A stretch of 64,000 bases of DNA from Mycolicibacterium vinylchloridicum (GTDB lineage Bacteria; Actinomycetota; Actinomycetes; Mycobacteriales; Mycobacteriaceae): NCBI RefSeq assembly GCF_013404075.1, contig NZ_JACBJQ010000013.1:84497-148496 (forward strand). Direction: 5' to 3'. A program made the position numbers and the translations under genes. The notes below the pieces were generated by a model. It was not told where the DNA came from and made no database searches. It saw only the letters and a program-made list of their open reading frames with translations. This document shows, piece after piece, positions 31,858-43,472 of this stretch; the first letter of the stretch is position 1; every line of letters starts with the position of its first letter.

Positions 31858-32634
31858 TTAAGTAGAGCGATACTCCAATTGCGCGCGCGCCTGCAGCAGA
31901 ACTGTCAGCGCGGTCGCAACATCGTCGGGGGAGTCCACCCGAAAGCGGGCCAGGGTCTCACCCGGACCCACTTTCACGCCGATATCGCCGTCGGCCAGCC
32001 GGCTGAACGCCTTCTCGTCGGTGACGTCGTCGCCGAAGAACACCACCGCGCTGGCGTCGCACGCCTGCCGCAGCTGGTCGAGCGCGGCGCCCTTGTCGGT
32101 GTCAATGACCGCAAACTCGCGGACCGCCTTGCCCTCGGTGACGTGAACATCCCAGTCCCGCACCGCATTCAGCGCTTCGTCGAGTGCCTGCTGAGCTTGG
32201 TCGGGGACCGTGTTGCGGACATGGAAGGCCACGCTGACCGGCTTGTTTTCGACAGTGGCCCCGGGATAGCGCTGGGTCAGTTCCGTCATCGTCCGTTCGA
32301 GTTCGGCGAGCAGAGCCTTGGCCGAACCGTCGATCGCGTCGAGGAAGTCGGCGTCGAACTCCGCGCCGTGACTGCCGACCAGATGGACATCGGCCAGGGC
32401 ACCCGACAGCTCTCGCAGGGTGCTCAGCGCCCGCCCTGAGATCAGCGCAGCACTGGTATCCGGCAGGACCGCCAGCGCGGCAAGAGCCTCGGCGGCAGCC
32501 GGGATGGGGCGGGCATCGGGCGGGTTGGCCACGATCGGCGCGATGGTGCCGTCGAAATCCGAGGCCACCAACAACCGCGGGACGCGGGCGACGTGGCTCA
32601 GCGCGCGCTGCAGGTCTTCTCCGAACACGGGCAC
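31858..32634 (-). CDS. otsB: Trehalose-6-phosphate phosphatase
   Basis: A 258-residue HAD-family phosphatase with motif I ASDFDGTIAPI, motif II LISGRALST and motif IV FFGDDVTDE. It completes the OtsAB trehalose pathway by dephosphorylating trehalose-6-phosphate. It is shorter than M. tuberculosis OtsB2, lacking an N-terminal extension. It lies seven bases after kstR, so it is probably co-transcribed with that regulator. Confidence 0.88.
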   Translation of the reverse strand: MPVFGEDLQRALSHVARVPRLLVASDFDGTIAPIVANPPDARPIPAAAEALAALAVLPDTSAALISGRALSTLRELSGALADVHLVGSHGAEFDADFLDAIDGSAKALLAELERTMTELTQRYPGATVENKPVSVAFHVRNTVPDQAQQALDEALNAVRDWDVHVTEGKAVREFAVIDTDKGAALDQLRQACDASAVVFFGDDVTDEKAFSRLADGDIGVKVGPGETLARFRVDSPDDVATALTVLLQARAQLEYRST

Positions 32635-32641
32635 CGGAGTC

Positions 32642-33307
32642 TCAGGACTCGCCGTCGTCGCCGATCAGAAGGCGGACGGCAAGGTCGAGTCGTTTGCTGA
32701 CGTCGGTTGCCGAGGCCCGGCGGGTCAGCCAGGCCAGCAGGTTCGACAGCCAGACATCGGAGATGACGCGGGCGATGTGGTACTGGTCCTCGGTCGGCTC
32801 TCCGTCGCTCATGGCGCGGGCGAACATGCTGTCGATGATCTTCTCGACGTGATCAACCTCACCGGCCGCCGAGGCGTCGGCGAACACATAGGCCCGCGTC
32901 ATCGCCTCGGTCAGCAGCGGGTTGCGCTGCATGGCCCGGTTCAGCTTGCTGACCATGAAGTTCAGTCGCTGGAACGGCGAACCGCCGGCCACCACGGACC
33001 GGTCGGTCTTGGAATCGATGCGCTCGAACTCCCGGGCCAGCGCGGAAACCAGCAGGTGGACCTTGGACGGAAAGTAGCGGTACAGCGTGCCGACGGCCAC
33101 GTCGGCGCGATCGGCGACCGCGCGCATTTGGACCGCCTCGTACCCGCCCTTGGAGGCGATGGCCATGGTGGCATCCAGGATGCGCTTACGGCGCTCACGC
33201 TGGGCTTCTGAGCCCAGCTCTGATTCGGCGAGAACTGACACCGGCATCACCTCGCGTGGCTGCGAGCCCGCACCGCCTGCCGAGGATTTCTGCACTGGCG
33301 ATGACAT
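32642..33307 (-). CDS. kstR: TetR-family repressor KstR of cholesterol catabolism
   Basis: KstR represses the large steroid catabolic regulon and is released by a 3-oxo-cholestenoyl-CoA metabolite. The conserved core SELGSEAQRERRKRILDATM leads into the TetR HTH (VADRADVAVGTLYRYFPSK), and the rest is closely like M. tuberculosis Rv3574. The ATG at 33307 has AAGGAG upstream and gives 221 residues. An internal ATG at 33247 would give about the 199-residue M. tuberculosis form. Divergent from fadE34 with a perfect KstR box between them. Confidence 0.95.
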   Translation of the reverse strand: MSSPVQKSSAGGAGSQPREVMPVSVLAESELGSEAQRERRKRILDATMAIASKGGYEAVQMRAVADRADVAVGTLYRYFPSKVHLLVSALAREFERIDSKTDRSVVAGGSPFQRLNFMVSKLNRAMQRNPLLTEAMTRAYVFADASAAGEVDHVEKIIDSMFARAMSDGEPTEDQYHIARVISDVWLSNLLAWLTRRASATDVSKRLDLAVRLLIGDDGES

Positions 33308-33451
33308 GGGTTCGGTCAGCTCCTTCCAAGGGCCGTTTCTGGGGGAAACGATACGCATCGCTAGACTGCGTCGCGTATCTCTGCGTCCCCCAGGACAGCC
33401 GCGTGTCCTGCTGCGATGCTGGTCGACTTGACTGTTGATCGCTTGCACTAT

Positions 33452-33465
33452 TAGAACACGTTCTA
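33452..33465. promoter_or_regulatory. KstR operator between kstR and fadE34
   Basis: TAGAACACGTTCTA matches the KstR consensus TnnAACnnGTTnnA at every defined position and is palindromic apart from the central two bases. It lies 53 bases before fadE34 and serves autoregulation of kstR as well. Confidence 0.92.
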
Positions 33466-33518
33466 GTGGGCCTACGAGATTTTCAGCGGCCCCTCTTTGT
33501 GAAACCTAGGAGCCGACG

Positions 33519-35624
33519 TTGTCTGCGACCATCACCGACGAACAGTTTGCCGCCCGGGAGTTGGTCCGCAGCTGGGCCGCATCGTCTGGTGCCCTTGCCG
33601 CGGTGCGCGACGTCGAACACGGCACGCCAGATGCCTGGCGCCCGATTTATCGCGGCCTGGCCGAGCTGGGACTCTTCGGTGTCGCGGTGGCCGAGGACGC
33701 CGGCGGGGCCGGCGGGTCCGTGCAGGACCTGTGCGCCATGGTCGAGGAAGCCGCGCGGGCACTGATCCCGGGACCGGTCGCGACGACGGCGGTGGCCACG
33801 CTGCTGGTCACCGATGCCGAACTGCTCGAAGCGCTGATGTCCGGGGCGGCGACGGCCGGGCTGTCGCTGGCCGCAGACCTGACGCTGGACGGCGACACGG
33901 TGTCGGGCACCGCTCAGTACGTGCTCGGCGCGGATACCTCCGGCGTGCTCCTGTTGCCGGTGGGTGACGACGTCGTCGTGGTCGACGCCGCCGCCGACGG
34001 CGTGACGCTCGAGTTGCTCGCGGCCACCGACTTCTCCCGCCCACTGGCCAAGGTCACGGTCAACGCCGCACCGGCCGCCACGCTGGCGGGCTCGCGCCGC
34101 CGATTCGAGGACCTGACCGCCACGGTGCTGGCCGCCGAGACCGCCGGCGTGGCCCGCTGGACGCTGGACACCGCCGTCGAGTACGCCAAGGTGCGCGAGC
34201 AGTTCGGCAAGCCGATCGGCAGCTTCCAGGCCATCAAGCACATGTGCGCCGAGATGCTGTTGCGCTCGCAGCAGGCCGCGGTTGCCGCCGCCGACGCCGC
34301 GGTCGCGGTGTCGGGTGAAGATGACAAGCAGCTCGCCATCGCCGCGGCGATCGCCGCCGCTATCGGCATCGAGTCAGCCAAGGCCAACGCCAAGGACTGC
34401 ATCCAGGTGCTCGGCGGTATCGGAATCACGTGGGAGCACGACGCTCACCTGTACCTTCGCCGGGCCTACAGCATCGGCCAGATCCTCGGCGGCCGTCCGG
34501 CGTGGCTGCGCCGCGTCGGCGCGCTGACGCTGGAGGGGGTGCGCCGCGAGTTGCACATCGACCTGGAGTCCGTCGCCCATCTGCAGCCCGAAATCGCCGC
34601 TGCCGCAGCACAAGTGGCGGCCCTTCCGGCCGACAAGCGACAGCCCGCGCTGGCCGAGACCGGCCTGCTCGCCCCGCACTGGCCCAAGCCGTACGGGCGC
34701 GAAGCCTCGCCTGCCGAGCAGTTGCTCATCGACTCCGAGCTGGCCAAGGTCGACGTGCAACGTCCCGATCTGGTGATCGGCTGGTGGGCGGTGCCGACGA
34801 TTCTCGAGGGCGGCACGCCTGCGCAGATCGAGCAGTTCGTTCCGGCCACCCTGCGCGGCGAGATCATCTGGTGCCAGCTGTTTTCCGAGCCGGGCGCCGG
34901 ATCGGACCTGGCCGCCCTGCGCACCAAAGCCGTTCGCACCGAGGGTGGTTGGAAGCTGACCGGGCAGAAGGTGTGGACGTCTGCCGCGCAGAAGGCGCAT
35001 TGGGGCGTGTGTCTGGCGCGCACCGACCCCGATGCGCCAAAACACAAGGGCATCACCTACTTCCTGATCGACATGCGTTCGCCGGGCCTGCTGGTGCGGC
35101 CGCTTCGTGAGATCACCGGCGACGAGCTGTTCAACGAGGTGTTCTTCGACGAGGTCTTCGTGCCCGACGAGATGGTGGTCGGCACCGTCAACGACGGCTG
35201 GCGGCTGGCCCGCACCACCCTGGCCAACGAGCGGGTCGCGATGGCGCAGGGCACCGCCCTGGGCAATCCCGTCGAGGAGATGCTGCGCACGGTCGCCGAG
35301 CGGGAGCTCGATACTGCGCTGGCCGACCAGACGGCCAAGCTGATCCTGTCCGCGCAGGCGGGCTCACTGCTCGATCAGCGGATCGCGCAGCTTGCCGTCG
35401 GAGGACACGACACCAGTGCAGAAGCCAGCGCGCGCAAGCTGATCGGTGTGCGGCACCGCCAGGCGCTGGCCGAGTTCCGTCAGGAACTGTGCGAGTCGGG
35501 CGGCCTCGTCATCGACGGGTTCGTGCACGACTTCCTCAACACCCGCTGCCTGACCATCGCCGGCGGCACCGAGCAGATCCTGCTCACCATGGCCGGCGAG
35601 CGGCTGCTGGGGTTGCCGCGCTAG
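33519..35624 (+). CDS. fadE34: Two-domain acyl-CoA dehydrogenase FadE34 (steroid side chain)
   Basis: A 701-residue fusion of two acyl-CoA dehydrogenase modules, the FadE34 (Rv3573c) architecture. Each half has the C-terminal helical domain features (first: REQFGKPIGSFQAIKHM, GGIGITWEHD; second: EPGAGSDLAALRTKA, QKVWTSAAQ, GGTEQILLTMAGERLLGLPR). FadE34 oxidises steroid side-chain CoA esters, with bile-acid-like five-carbon chains as reported substrates. A TTG start at 33519 follows CTAGGAG by six bases. Controlled by the KstR box upstream. Confidence 0.92.
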   Translation: MSATITDEQFAARELVRSWAASSGALAAVRDVEHGTPDAWRPIYRGLAELGLFGVAVAEDAGGAGGSVQDLCAMVEEAARALIPGPVATTAVATLLVTDAELLEALMSGAATAGLSLAADLTLDGDTVSGTAQYVLGADTSGVLLLPVGDDVVVVDAAADGVTLELLAATDFSRPLAKVTVNAAPAATLAGSRRRFEDLTATVLAAETAGVARWTLDTAVEYAKVREQFGKPIGSFQAIKHMCAEMLLRSQQAAVAAADAAVAVSGEDDKQLAIAAAIAAAIGIESAKANAKDCIQVLGGIGITWEHDAHLYLRRAYSIGQILGGRPAWLRRVGALTLEGVRRELHIDLESVAHLQPEIAAAAAQVAALPADKRQPALAETGLLAPHWPKPYGREASPAEQLLIDSELAKVDVQRPDLVIGWWAVPTILEGGTPAQIEQFVPATLRGEIIWCQLFSEPGAGSDLAALRTKAVRTEGGWKLTGQKVWTSAAQKAHWGVCLARTDPDAPKHKGITYFLIDMRSPGLLVRPLREITGDELFNEVFFDEVFVPDEMVVGTVNDGWRLARTTLANERVAMAQGTALGNPVEEMLRTVAERELDTALADQTAKLILSAQAGSLLDQRIAQLAVGGHDTSAEASARKLIGVRHRQALAEFRQELCESGGLVIDGFVHDFLNTRCLTIAGGTEQILLTMAGERLLGLPR

Positions 35625-35633
35625 GAAGCTGCC

Positions 35634-36701
35634 CTACTCGTCGTAGGTGACTTCCACCGAATCTGACTTTGGCCGAGCCTGGCAGCTCAGGATCAGTCCC
35701 TCTTCGATATCGCTGGGCTCCAGGACGTCGTTGATCTCCATCTCGACCTCGCCGCTGCGCTTGACGACCGCGCACGCGCCGCAGTGCCCCTCCCGGCACG
35801 AGAACGGCACATCGAGCCCCTTGTCGAGGAGCACGTCGAGCAGTTTGGCGCTGCGCGGCCACGACACGGTGTGGGTCTGTCCGTCGAGCTCGACGACTGC
35901 GGTCGCCGGCGGCTCGTCACCCTCGTCGGTGATCTTCACCGCGGCGAACGGATCGGTGTCCAGCGAGCGGAACACCTCGATGTGCACCTGCTTGGCCGGA
36001 ACGGACAGAGCCGACAGGGCCTCTTCGGCGGCGTTCATGAACGGGCCCGGCCCGCAGATGAACGCCTGCCGGTCGGTGTAGGGAGCCATCAGCTTGCTCA
36101 GCGCCGTGACGCTGGGCAGGCCTTGTACCGACTCCAGCCAATGCACGATCGTCAGCCGGTCGGGGTACTTGGCAGCGAGGTCACGAAGCGCGCTACCGAA
36201 GATGACGGACTTCTCGTCCCGGTTGGCGTAGAGCAGCGTCACCTGGCCACTGCCCTGCGAGAGCGCCGACTTACAGATGGCCAGCATCGGGGTGATTCCA
36301 CTGCCTGCGGCGATGAGCAGGAAATCGGCGTCGAGGGTCTTCGGCACGAAGGTGCCCGACGGCGCCAGGACGTGCATCTTCATGCCCCGGTGCGCGTGAT
36401 CGCACAGCCAGTTCGACGCATAGCCGTCGGCGGTGCGCTTGATGGTGACGGTCAGCGCGTCATCGGTGAACGGCGAGCTGCACAGCGAGTAGCAGCGGGC
36501 CACCGAGCCGGTGCGGTCGCTGGGGACGCGCAAGGTCAGGAACTGGCCGGGTGCGTACCGCAGGCGATCCGCCGGGATGTCCGCCCCCGCGGGCACGCCG
36601 AACACCAATGATCGCGAGTCGTCGGTCTCCTCGACGACATCGGTCACTTCCAACTCGAGCACGTGGCTTCCCAGTGGCTCGTCCGGTGGAACCTGCGTCA
36701 C
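35634..36701 (-). CDS. kshB: 3-ketosteroid 9-alpha-hydroxylase reductase KshB
   Basis: A 355-residue reductase passing electrons from NADH to the Rieske oxygenase KshA. Domains in order: FAD-binding beta-barrel (RCYSLCSSP), NAD-binding (IAAGSGITPMLAI, FICGPGPFM), and a C-terminal plant-type [2Fe-2S] ferredoxin (CREGHCGAC ... LSCQARP). A GTG at 36701 preceded by GGAGGGAAGG fixes the start. Length is close to the M. tuberculosis enzyme. Divergent from hsaA with KstR boxes between. Confidence 0.93.
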   Translation of the reverse strand: MTQVPPDEPLGSHVLELEVTDVVEETDDSRSLVFGVPAGADIPADRLRYAPGQFLTLRVPSDRTGSVARCYSLCSSPFTDDALTVTIKRTADGYASNWLCDHAHRGMKMHVLAPSGTFVPKTLDADFLLIAAGSGITPMLAICKSALSQGSGQVTLLYANRDEKSVIFGSALRDLAAKYPDRLTIVHWLESVQGLPSVTALSKLMAPYTDRQAFICGPGPFMNAAEEALSALSVPAKQVHIEVFRSLDTDPFAAVKITDEGDEPPATAVVELDGQTHTVSWPRSAKLLDVLLDKGLDVPFSCREGHCGACAVVKRSGEVEMEINDVLEPSDIEEGLILSCQARPKSDSVEVTYDE

Positions 36702-36727
36702 GTTGCTTAGCCTTCCCTCCAGCCAAC

Positions 36728-36741
36728 TAGAACAGGTTACA
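36728..36741. promoter_or_regulatory. KstR operator (kshB side)
   Basis: TAGAACAGGTTACA fits the TnnAACnnGTTnnA consensus at every defined position, 27 bases upstream of the kshB start. Confidence 0.85.
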
Positions 36742-36795
36742 GAAATGGGTTTACATATCGCTACCAGCCGCAGGCTCGCGCTGCTCGACACAAAG

Positions 36796-36809
36796 AGTAA
36801 CGTGTTCTA
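36796..36809. promoter_or_regulatory. KstR-like operator (hsaA side)
   Basis: AGTAACGTGTTCTA matches the KstR consensus except for the first base. It lies 38 bases before hsaA. With the box at 36728 the divergent kshB/hsaA region has one site per promoter. Confidence 0.65.
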
Positions 36810-36846
36810 GTCTTGGTCGAAGTAACGCACTTCTGGGAGGCATGCA

Positions 36847-39831
<2,985 letters not shown>

Positions 39832-39834
39832 CCG

Positions 39835-40401
39835 ATGTCGTCGCCCGCGATCGACCCTCGCACGTTCCGCCACGTGCTGGGGCAGTTCTGCACCGGCATC
39901 ACGATCATCACGACGGTCCACGACGACACACCGGTGGGGTTCGCCTGCCAGTCGTTCGCGGCGCTGTCGCTCGATCCGCCGCTGGTGCTGTTCTGCCCGA
40001 CCAAGGTGTCGCGATCCTGGGCGGCGATCGAGGCCAGCGGAAAGTTCTGCGTCAACATCCTGCACGAGAAGCAACAGCATGTGTCCGCGCGGTTCGGCTC
40101 CAAGGAGCCGGACAAGTTCGCCGGAATCGATTGGACCCCAAGCAAGCTCGGATCACCGGTGATTGATGGCACGTTGGCGCATATCGACTGCACGGTGGCG
40201 TCGGTGACGGACGGCGGCGACCACTTCGTGGTGTTCGGCGCGGTGCACTCGCTGTCGGAGGTGCCCAAGACGAAGCCGCGGCCGCTGCTGTTCTACCGCG
40301 GCGAGTACACCGGTATCGAGCCAGACAAGAACACCCCGGCGCAATGGCGCGACGACCTCGACGCCTTCCTCACCGCCACCACACCCGACACTTGGCTGTA
40401 G
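39835..40401 (+). CDS. hsaB: Flavin reductase HsaB
   Basis: HsaB supplies reduced flavin to HsaA. The 188-residue protein has the flavin reductase-like FMN-binding split barrel (FRHVLGQFCTGITIIT, CQSFAALSLDPPLVLF, GDHFVVFGAVHSL). It ends the hsaADCB run. In M. tuberculosis nat follows in the same operon, but here the next gene is on the opposite strand. Confidence 0.93.
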   Translation: MSSPAIDPRTFRHVLGQFCTGITIITTVHDDTPVGFACQSFAALSLDPPLVLFCPTKVSRSWAAIEASGKFCVNILHEKQQHVSARFGSKEPDKFAGIDWTPSKLGSPVIDGTLAHIDCTVASVTDGGDHFVVFGAVHSLSEVPKTKPRPLLFYRGEYTGIEPDKNTPAQWRDDLDAFLTATTPDTWL

Positions 40402-40407
40402 TCCGGT

Positions 40408-41175
40408 TCAGCTCTGCTCCCCGATGAACTCGAGGATCGCCGACGCGACCTCGCGGTGCACCGTCTCGTTGAGGATGTCGTGATGCGCGCCGGGGAACTC
40501 CCGCAGCCTCAGCGGTTCGATCTGCTCGGCGTAGGCGCGCAGCGCACTGACCGGGGCGATCGGGTCGAGCTCACCGTGGATGGCCAAGGTGGGGACGGCC
40601 AGCTTCGGCAATTCCGTGCCGAATCGGTCCCATGCGCGATCGAGTTCGCGGGCCAGTGGCACGCTGTCGGCTTCGACGAACGCCAGCGGATCGTTTTCCA
40701 TCGCGTCGAGGTAGAACGGATCGTCGGACAGCCAGTGCGGGTCGAGGTCCAGTGAGCTGTCGGTGTCGAGCAATTCAGGCACCGGGACCACCGGCGCGCC
40801 GGAGATGAGTGCCGCGCGATAGCGCTTCGGCTGGTCGAGGAGCCGGAACAGCGTGATGACGGCGCCGTATGAATGCCCTTGTGCGATAAGCGGAATGCCT
40901 GGCGTCGTCTGTTCCGCCAACTCGGTGAGACGCTCGGCCAGTGCGGAGCTGTCTTCGATCCTGCCGAAGTCTCCGCGCGTACCGGGGGATAGGCCGTGGC
41001 CGAACTGGTCGACGGCCCACAGGTCGATACCGGCGGCGTTGAGGGCGAAACCCAGTCGGTGGTAGACACCGGTGTGTTCGCCGAACCCGTGTAGGAAGAT
41101 GATGGCCGCGCGCGGTTCCAGCGCGGCCCAGTGCCGGTAGTAGGCGCGGCCGAGTTCGTGGTCGATGAAGGGCAT
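40408..41175 (-). CDS. Monoacylglycerol lipase-like alpha/beta hydrolase
   Basis: A 255-residue serine hydrolase of the lysophospholipase/monoglyceride lipase group. It shows FLHGFGEHTGVY near residue 28, nucleophile GHSYGA, an Asp in HGELDPIAPV and His in PGAHHDILNE, a frequent ending of this group. No signal peptide, so probably cytoplasmic. The ATG at 41175 yields the family start (MPFIDHELGRAYYRHW). It occupies the place where nat would be expected after hsaB. Confidence 0.8.
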   Translation of the reverse strand: MPFIDHELGRAYYRHWAALEPRAAIIFLHGFGEHTGVYHRLGFALNAAGIDLWAVDQFGHGLSPGTRGDFGRIEDSSALAERLTELAEQTTPGIPLIAQGHSYGAVITLFRLLDQPKRYRAALISGAPVVPVPELLDTDSSLDLDPHWLSDDPFYLDAMENDPLAFVEADSVPLARELDRAWDRFGTELPKLAVPTLAIHGELDPIAPVSALRAYAEQIEPLRLREFPGAHHDILNETVHREVASAILEFIGEQS

Positions 41176-41219
41176 GGGTTGAGCCCACCAGCTACGCCGG
41201 TATGCCGCAACACCTGGGC

Positions 41220-42137
41220 TCAGTCCGCGTCTGTACCCAGCAACACATCGTGCTGGTCGGCCATGCGGCCCTTGATCGCCGCGACCAGCGCCGAGACCTC
41301 TGGGCGCCGCAGCGTCTCGGCGCGGGCCACCAGCCAGTAGCTCAACCGTGGGCCCAGCTGGCCCGGCAGTACCCGGACGAGGTCCTCGTGGCGGTCGGCC
41401 ATGAAGCACGGCAGTAATCCCAGACCCGCCGCCGCGCGGGTGGCTTCGACGTGGACGAAGACGTTGGTCGAGGTCACCGATTCCTGCATGGGGGGAAGGG
41501 AACTCGACGCCAGATCGAGATCGTCGACCTGCAGCATCGAGTCGATGAAGTACACCAGCGGAAAGCGCGCCAGCTCCGCGAGGGTCGCCGGGCTGCCGTG
41601 GCGATCCAGGTAGCTACGCGCTCCGTAGAGACCCAGCCGGTACTCGCCCAAGTGCAGTGCGATCGCGCGTCGGACCCGCGGCTCGCCGACCACGACCTCG
41701 ATGTCGAGGCCGGAGCGCTGCTGGGACGCCCGGCGGGTGGCGGTGACGATCTCGACTGCCACCCGCGGATCGCGACGCTGCATCTGGGCGGCCGCCGGTG
41801 CGGCAATGTAGGCGCTGAACCCGTCGGTGGCCGACATGCGCACCACGCCTTCCAGGGGCGGGGTGCCGTCGGCGCTGGGGGACAACGAGCGCACCGCGGA
41901 CTCGATGCTTTCGGCGGCAGCCAGTGCCGCACGGCCGAGATCGGTCAACTCCCAGCCGCCCGCGGCTCTGGCCAGCACGCGGCCGCCGAGCGTCTGCTCC
42001 AGCGCGGTGATCCGTCGCGAGATCGTTGTGTGGTTGAGACCGAGTTCTTCGGCGGCCGTCACGAACCGGCCGGAGCGGCCGACGGCCAGCAACACCAGCA
42101 GATCGTCGGCGCTCGGGCGTGCGGGCGGCACAGGCAT
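41220..42137 (-). CDS. LysR-type transcriptional regulator
   Basis: A 305-residue LysR regulator with an N-terminal winged HTH (GRFVTAAEELGLNHTTISRRI) and a C-terminal inducer-binding domain from about residue 95. The ATG at 42137 lies immediately downstream of a TCTGC-N6-GCAGA palindrome. The same palindrome recurs before the MHS transporter at 46082, so that unit is the likely target. It is divergent from the SnoaL/SDR pair. Confidence 0.85.
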   Translation of the reverse strand: MPVPPARPSADDLLVLLAVGRSGRFVTAAEELGLNHTTISRRITALEQTLGGRVLARAAGGWELTDLGRAALAAAESIESAVRSLSPSADGTPPLEGVVRMSATDGFSAYIAAPAAAQMQRRDPRVAVEIVTATRRASQQRSGLDIEVVVGEPRVRRAIALHLGEYRLGLYGARSYLDRHGSPATLAELARFPLVYFIDSMLQVDDLDLASSSLPPMQESVTSTNVFVHVEATRAAAGLGLLPCFMADRHEDLVRVLPGQLGPRLSYWLVARAETLRRPEVSALVAAIKGRMADQHDVLLGTDAD

Positions 42138-42138
42138 A

Positions 42139-42154
42139 TCTGCATATTCGCAGA
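42139..42154. promoter_or_regulatory. LysR-type operator at the regulator's own start
   Basis: TCTGC-ATATTC-GCAGA is a palindrome of the T-N11-A LysR kind. It adjoins the regulator's start codon and is nearly identical to the site at 45951-45968 (TCTGCATAATCGCAGA). Confidence 0.7.
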
Positions 42155-42198
42155 CACCCGCACGCTTGGCCCTCGACGCCGGTGCCGCCGTTCGGTGC

Positions 42199-42229
42199 TT
42201 GACCCTCCCCCTGGGGGAAACCCCACTGT
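42199..42229 (+). promoter_or_regulatory. MerR-type promoter with 19-bp spacer before the SnoaL/SDR pair
   Basis: A -35 TTGACC (42199-42204) and a -10-like CACTGT (42224-42229) are separated by exactly 19 bases, which hold the inverted repeat TCCCCCTGGGGGA. A long spacer with a central palindrome is the hallmark of MerR-regulated promoters. Transcription would start at or near the ATG at 42236 (leaderless). Confidence 0.6.
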
Positions 42230-42235
42230 GGCGGT

Positions 42236-42601
42236 ATGACAACGCACAACATCGAAAGCACCGCCACCGGATGGAACGCGCTTCCGGCGGTGATCAGGAC
42301 CTACCTCACCGCGCATCGGGCTCGCGACGTGGCCGCGGCGATCAGCACCTTCGCCGCCGAGGCCACCGTCACCGACGAAGGCCACACCGCGCACGGGCGG
42401 GAGGCGATCGGTACCTGGCTGGCCAGCGCCGGCACCGAGTACACCTTCACCACCGAGTTCACCGCCGCCACCACGAGGGATGCCGCGCACTTCGACGTGC
42501 TCCAGCGCCTGGTCGGCGACTTCCCGGGTGGGGTGGCCGACCTGCACTATCGGTTCACCCTGGCCGACAACCTGATCAGCCGTCTCGTCATCGAGCCGTG
42601 A
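42236..42601 (+). CDS. SnoaL-like / NTF2-fold protein
   Basis: A 121-residue protein of the NTF2-like SnoaL superfamily (VIRTYLTAHRARDVAAAIST, then an HGREAIGTWL segment). Such small alpha/beta barrels act as isomerases, hydrolases or ligand binders; the activity is unknown. It is followed four bases later by an SDR gene. The start at 42236 is probably leaderless, given the promoter spacing. Confidence 0.8.
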   Translation: MTTHNIESTATGWNALPAVIRTYLTAHRARDVAAAISTFAAEATVTDEGHTAHGREAIGTWLASAGTEYTFTTEFTAATTRDAAHFDVLQRLVGDFPGGVADLHYRFTLADNLISRLVIEP

Positions 42602-42605
42602 GCCG

Positions 42606-43472
42606 ATGACGAAGAACTGGTTCATCACCGGAGGTACCCCCGGTGGGTTCGGAATGGCCTACGCCGACGCCGCTCTGGAGGTCGGGGACCGGGTGGTGCT
42701 CACGGCGCGACGGCCCGCCGAGCTGGACTCGTGGGCCCGACCCCACGGCGACCGAGTGCTTGTTCTGCCGCTGGACGTCACCGATGCCGCTGCGGTGCAG
42801 GCCACGGTCCGCACCGCCGAGGAGCAGTTCGGCGGCATCGATGTTGTGGTGAACAACGCCGGACGCGGGTGGTACGGGTCGATCGAGGGCATGGCCGACG
42901 CGGATGTCCGCGCGATGTTCGAACTGAACTTCTTCGCGCTGCTCTCGGTCGTCAGGGTCGCGCTCCCGGGCATGCGCGCCAGGGGCAGCGGGTGGATCGT
43001 CAACATGTCGTCGGTTGCAGGGCGCAGCGGCGTCACTGGATTCGGCTACTACAGTGCGACGAAGTTCGCCGTCGAGGCCGTCACCGAGGTGCTCCGCGAA
43101 GAGGTTGCGCCGCTGGGGATTCAGGTCATGGCCGTGGAGCCGGGGGCCTTTCGCACCCACGCCTACGCGGGTTTCGCCGATGAACCAGTCGCCGAATCGA
43201 TCGCCGACTACCGGCCGATGCTGGAGCAGGTTCGGTCGGCGATGGTCGAGCAGAGCGGCACCCAGCCCGGCGACCCCCGGCGCGGGGTCCGCGCGGTGAT
43301 CACCGCGATGGCGCAGGACCCGCCTCCCCGACGGTTGGTCATCGGCAGCGACGGGTTCGACACCGTCGTTGCGACGCTCGAGAATTCGCTCGCTGAGGTC
43401 CGCGCCTACGAGGCGTTGTCCCGCGGCGCCGACTTCCCGCCGGCCGCCTACCCCGGCGCGGGGGCGAGTTGA
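42606..43472 (+). CDS. Short-chain dehydrogenase/reductase (SDR)
   Basis: A 288-residue classical SDR: cofactor loop TGGTPGGFGMAYA, the NNAGRGWYGS motif, catalytic Ser in MSSVAGRSG and YYSATKFAVEA (Tyr-x-x-x-Lys). The layout around FRTHAYAGF resembles oxidoreductases often paired with SnoaL proteins. Co-transcribed with the SnoaL gene. The 3' end overlaps the convergent MerR gene by 25 bases. Confidence 0.85.
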   Translation: MTKNWFITGGTPGGFGMAYADAALEVGDRVVLTARRPAELDSWARPHGDRVLVLPLDVTDAAAVQATVRTAEEQFGGIDVVVNNAGRGWYGSIEGMADADVRAMFELNFFALLSVVRVALPGMRARGSGWIVNMSSVAGRSGVTGFGYYSATKFAVEAVTEVLREEVAPLGIQVMAVEPGAFRTHAYAGFADEPVAESIADYRPMLEQVRSAMVEQSGTQPGDPRRGVRAVITAMAQDPPPRRLVIGSDGFDTVVATLENSLAEVRAYEALSRGADFPPAAYPGAGAS

